From the NCBI GenBank assembly GCA_949076555.1, contig CARUOB010000030.1, forward strand, positions 1-33,788: a DNA stretch of 33,788 nt, written 5' to 3'. Each line of letters begins with the position of its first letter. The stretch's first letter is position 1. Positions 33,183 to 33,788 of this stretch are shown piece after piece. Below the pieces are notes generated by a model. It saw only the letters and a program-made list of their open reading frames with translations, was not told where the DNA came from and ran no database searches. Source of the stretch: an uncultured Lachnospiraceae bacterium. GTDB taxonomy: Bacteria > Bacillota > Clostridia > Lachnospirales > Lachnospiraceae. The position numbers and the translations under genes were made by a program.

Positions 33183-33788
33183 TTATGCTAACTGCATAAC
33201 CTCGGCTTCAAGTTCTTTTAATTCTTCAAATGACAGAGAAGATACACAATCCGCAATTTCTTCAAGTGACATTTTCCCCTTTCTTATCATTTGTTCGGCT
33301 GTTTTTCTTTCTGTTTCTTTTTCAATGTCTTTCGCATAAGTCCTCATAATCTGCTCGTCATCAAATAAACTCATCATAATCGTTACCACCTCCACTTCTT
33401 TGCTGCTTAGATACTGTTTTAAGATATTCCTGTCCTTGCAAATACGGATTGTTTCTGTAACCGACTGTCTGGTCATTCCATGTTCTTTTATCTGCTCGTT
33501 AAAAACTTTGCAAAAAACAATATACTCATTGATGATATTGTCCTTGTCGCTCTCATATATGACTTTAGCTTTTATCTCAATATCAATATCTGCACCGTCA
33601 AAAAACTCCTGCGATAAAGATATGGTATCGGGTTTTCTGCCTTTGTTGCCGGTATATATCACATATAATTCGGGCTTTGGCATTTTTACTTTCTTACTCT
33701 TATATAGACTCTGACTGGTTCGCTCAAAATATTCATGGTAGCTCTGTGCTAAATACAGAAGTATTCTGATTAAAATATTTACCGTCCA
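33183..33788 (-). CDS. Rpn-family nuclease/transposase-like protein, 5' end missing
   Basis: The frame is open to the window edge, so at least 201 residues are coded and the true start lies beyond base 33788; ATG 33683 is internal. The visible part reads ILIRILLYLAQSYHEYFERT and KMPKPELYVIYTGN, then a helical C-terminal part (MTRQSVTETIRICKDRNILK, KEVEVVTIMMSLFDDEQIMR) and an acidic tail. This fits the C-terminal two thirds of Rpn/PD-(D/E)XK proteins common in clostridia; the catalytic core would be in the missing part. E. coli Rpn proteins promote recombination and are linked to phage defence. Base composition is more AT-rich than the neighbours, consistent with mobility. Confidence 0.8.
   Translation of the reverse strand, partial: WTVNILIRILLYLAQSYHEYFERTSQSLYKSKKVKMPKPELYVIYTGNKGRKPDTISLSQEFFDGADIDIEIKAKVIYESDKDNIINEYIVFCKVFNEQIKEHGMTRQSVTETIRICKDRNILKQYLSSKEVEVVTIMMSLFDDEQIMRTYAKDIEKETERKTAEQMIRKGKMSLEEIADCVSSLSFEELKELEAEVMQLA

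Noticed and set aside
1..33788. tRNA, rRNA or complete insertion sequence
   Set aside because: No cloverleaf, rRNA core sequence or full transposase with terminal inverted repeats was seen on reading; a covariance-model scan could not be run.

Overview
The window looks like chromosomal DNA from a gut-type Firmicute, most likely a Lachnospiraceae relative. It has moderately high GC, strong GGAGG-type ribosome sites and Gram-positive lipoprotein signals. Sugar uptake is by an ABC transporter without its own ATPase. Gene families common in that group (CD1871A-like CXXC peptide, DUF6171, Mbeg1-like, Rpn nuclease, cytosolic GH36/GH51/GH43 enzymes) are present. No rRNA, tRNA, CRISPR array or complete insertion sequence was seen. 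The only gene cut by the window is an Rpn-type nuclease at the right edge.

Layout. (1) 1-320: a 32-residue single-helix membrane peptide gene on the minus strand. Its leader and trailer are complementary and a two-way terminator sits over its stop codon, an arrangement like a type I toxin-antitoxin locus. (2) 458-2277, plus: a thioredoxin-like lipoprotein, a 48-residue CXXC membrane peptide and a polytopic 4Fe-4S protein, probably an electron or thiol relay across the membrane. (3) 2328-10281, minus: an alpha-galactoside (raffinose-type) operon reading binding protein, two permeases, GH36 alpha-galactosidase, amylosucrase-like GH13 and a GNAT acetyltransferase, with a divergent AraC regulator at 10526-11377. 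(4) 11388-13509: a FIST-domain sensor and a soluble methyl-accepting protein. (5) 13601-16617, minus: a DUF6171 protein, then a GH43-GH51 arabinoside pair whose promoter carries a 22-bp perfect palindrome. (6) 16759-20407: a class I amidotransferase-type hydrolase (plus), then minus-strand genes for an Mbeg1-like hydrolase, a NdpA-type nucleoid protein and an unknown protein. (7) 20407-21738: an AGCS amino-acid/sodium symporter. (8) 21733-30841, minus: YjbR-like protein, a 1783-residue secreted CAP/Ig-like protein, a ZIP metal transporter, an Fe-S aldo/keto reductase and a MATE exporter, nearly head to tail. (9) 30923-33097: glutamine synthetase and a YdeI-like protein. (10) 33183-end: partial Rpn-type nuclease.

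How they work together. In region 3 the transporter would import raffinose-family sugars, GH36 would remove galactose, and the amylosucrase-like enzyme would act on the released sucrose, either transferring glucose to an alpha-glucan or hydrolysing it. Region 5 would release arabinose from imported arabino-oligosaccharides. All these enzymes lack signal peptides, so breakdown should be cytosolic. The most unusual parts are the micro-gene with its fold-back leader, the FIST/soluble-receptor pair, the amylosucrase inside an alpha-galactoside operon, and the giant CAP protein with seven 14-residue repeats. Functions are read from motifs and family knowledge only; no database search was possible.
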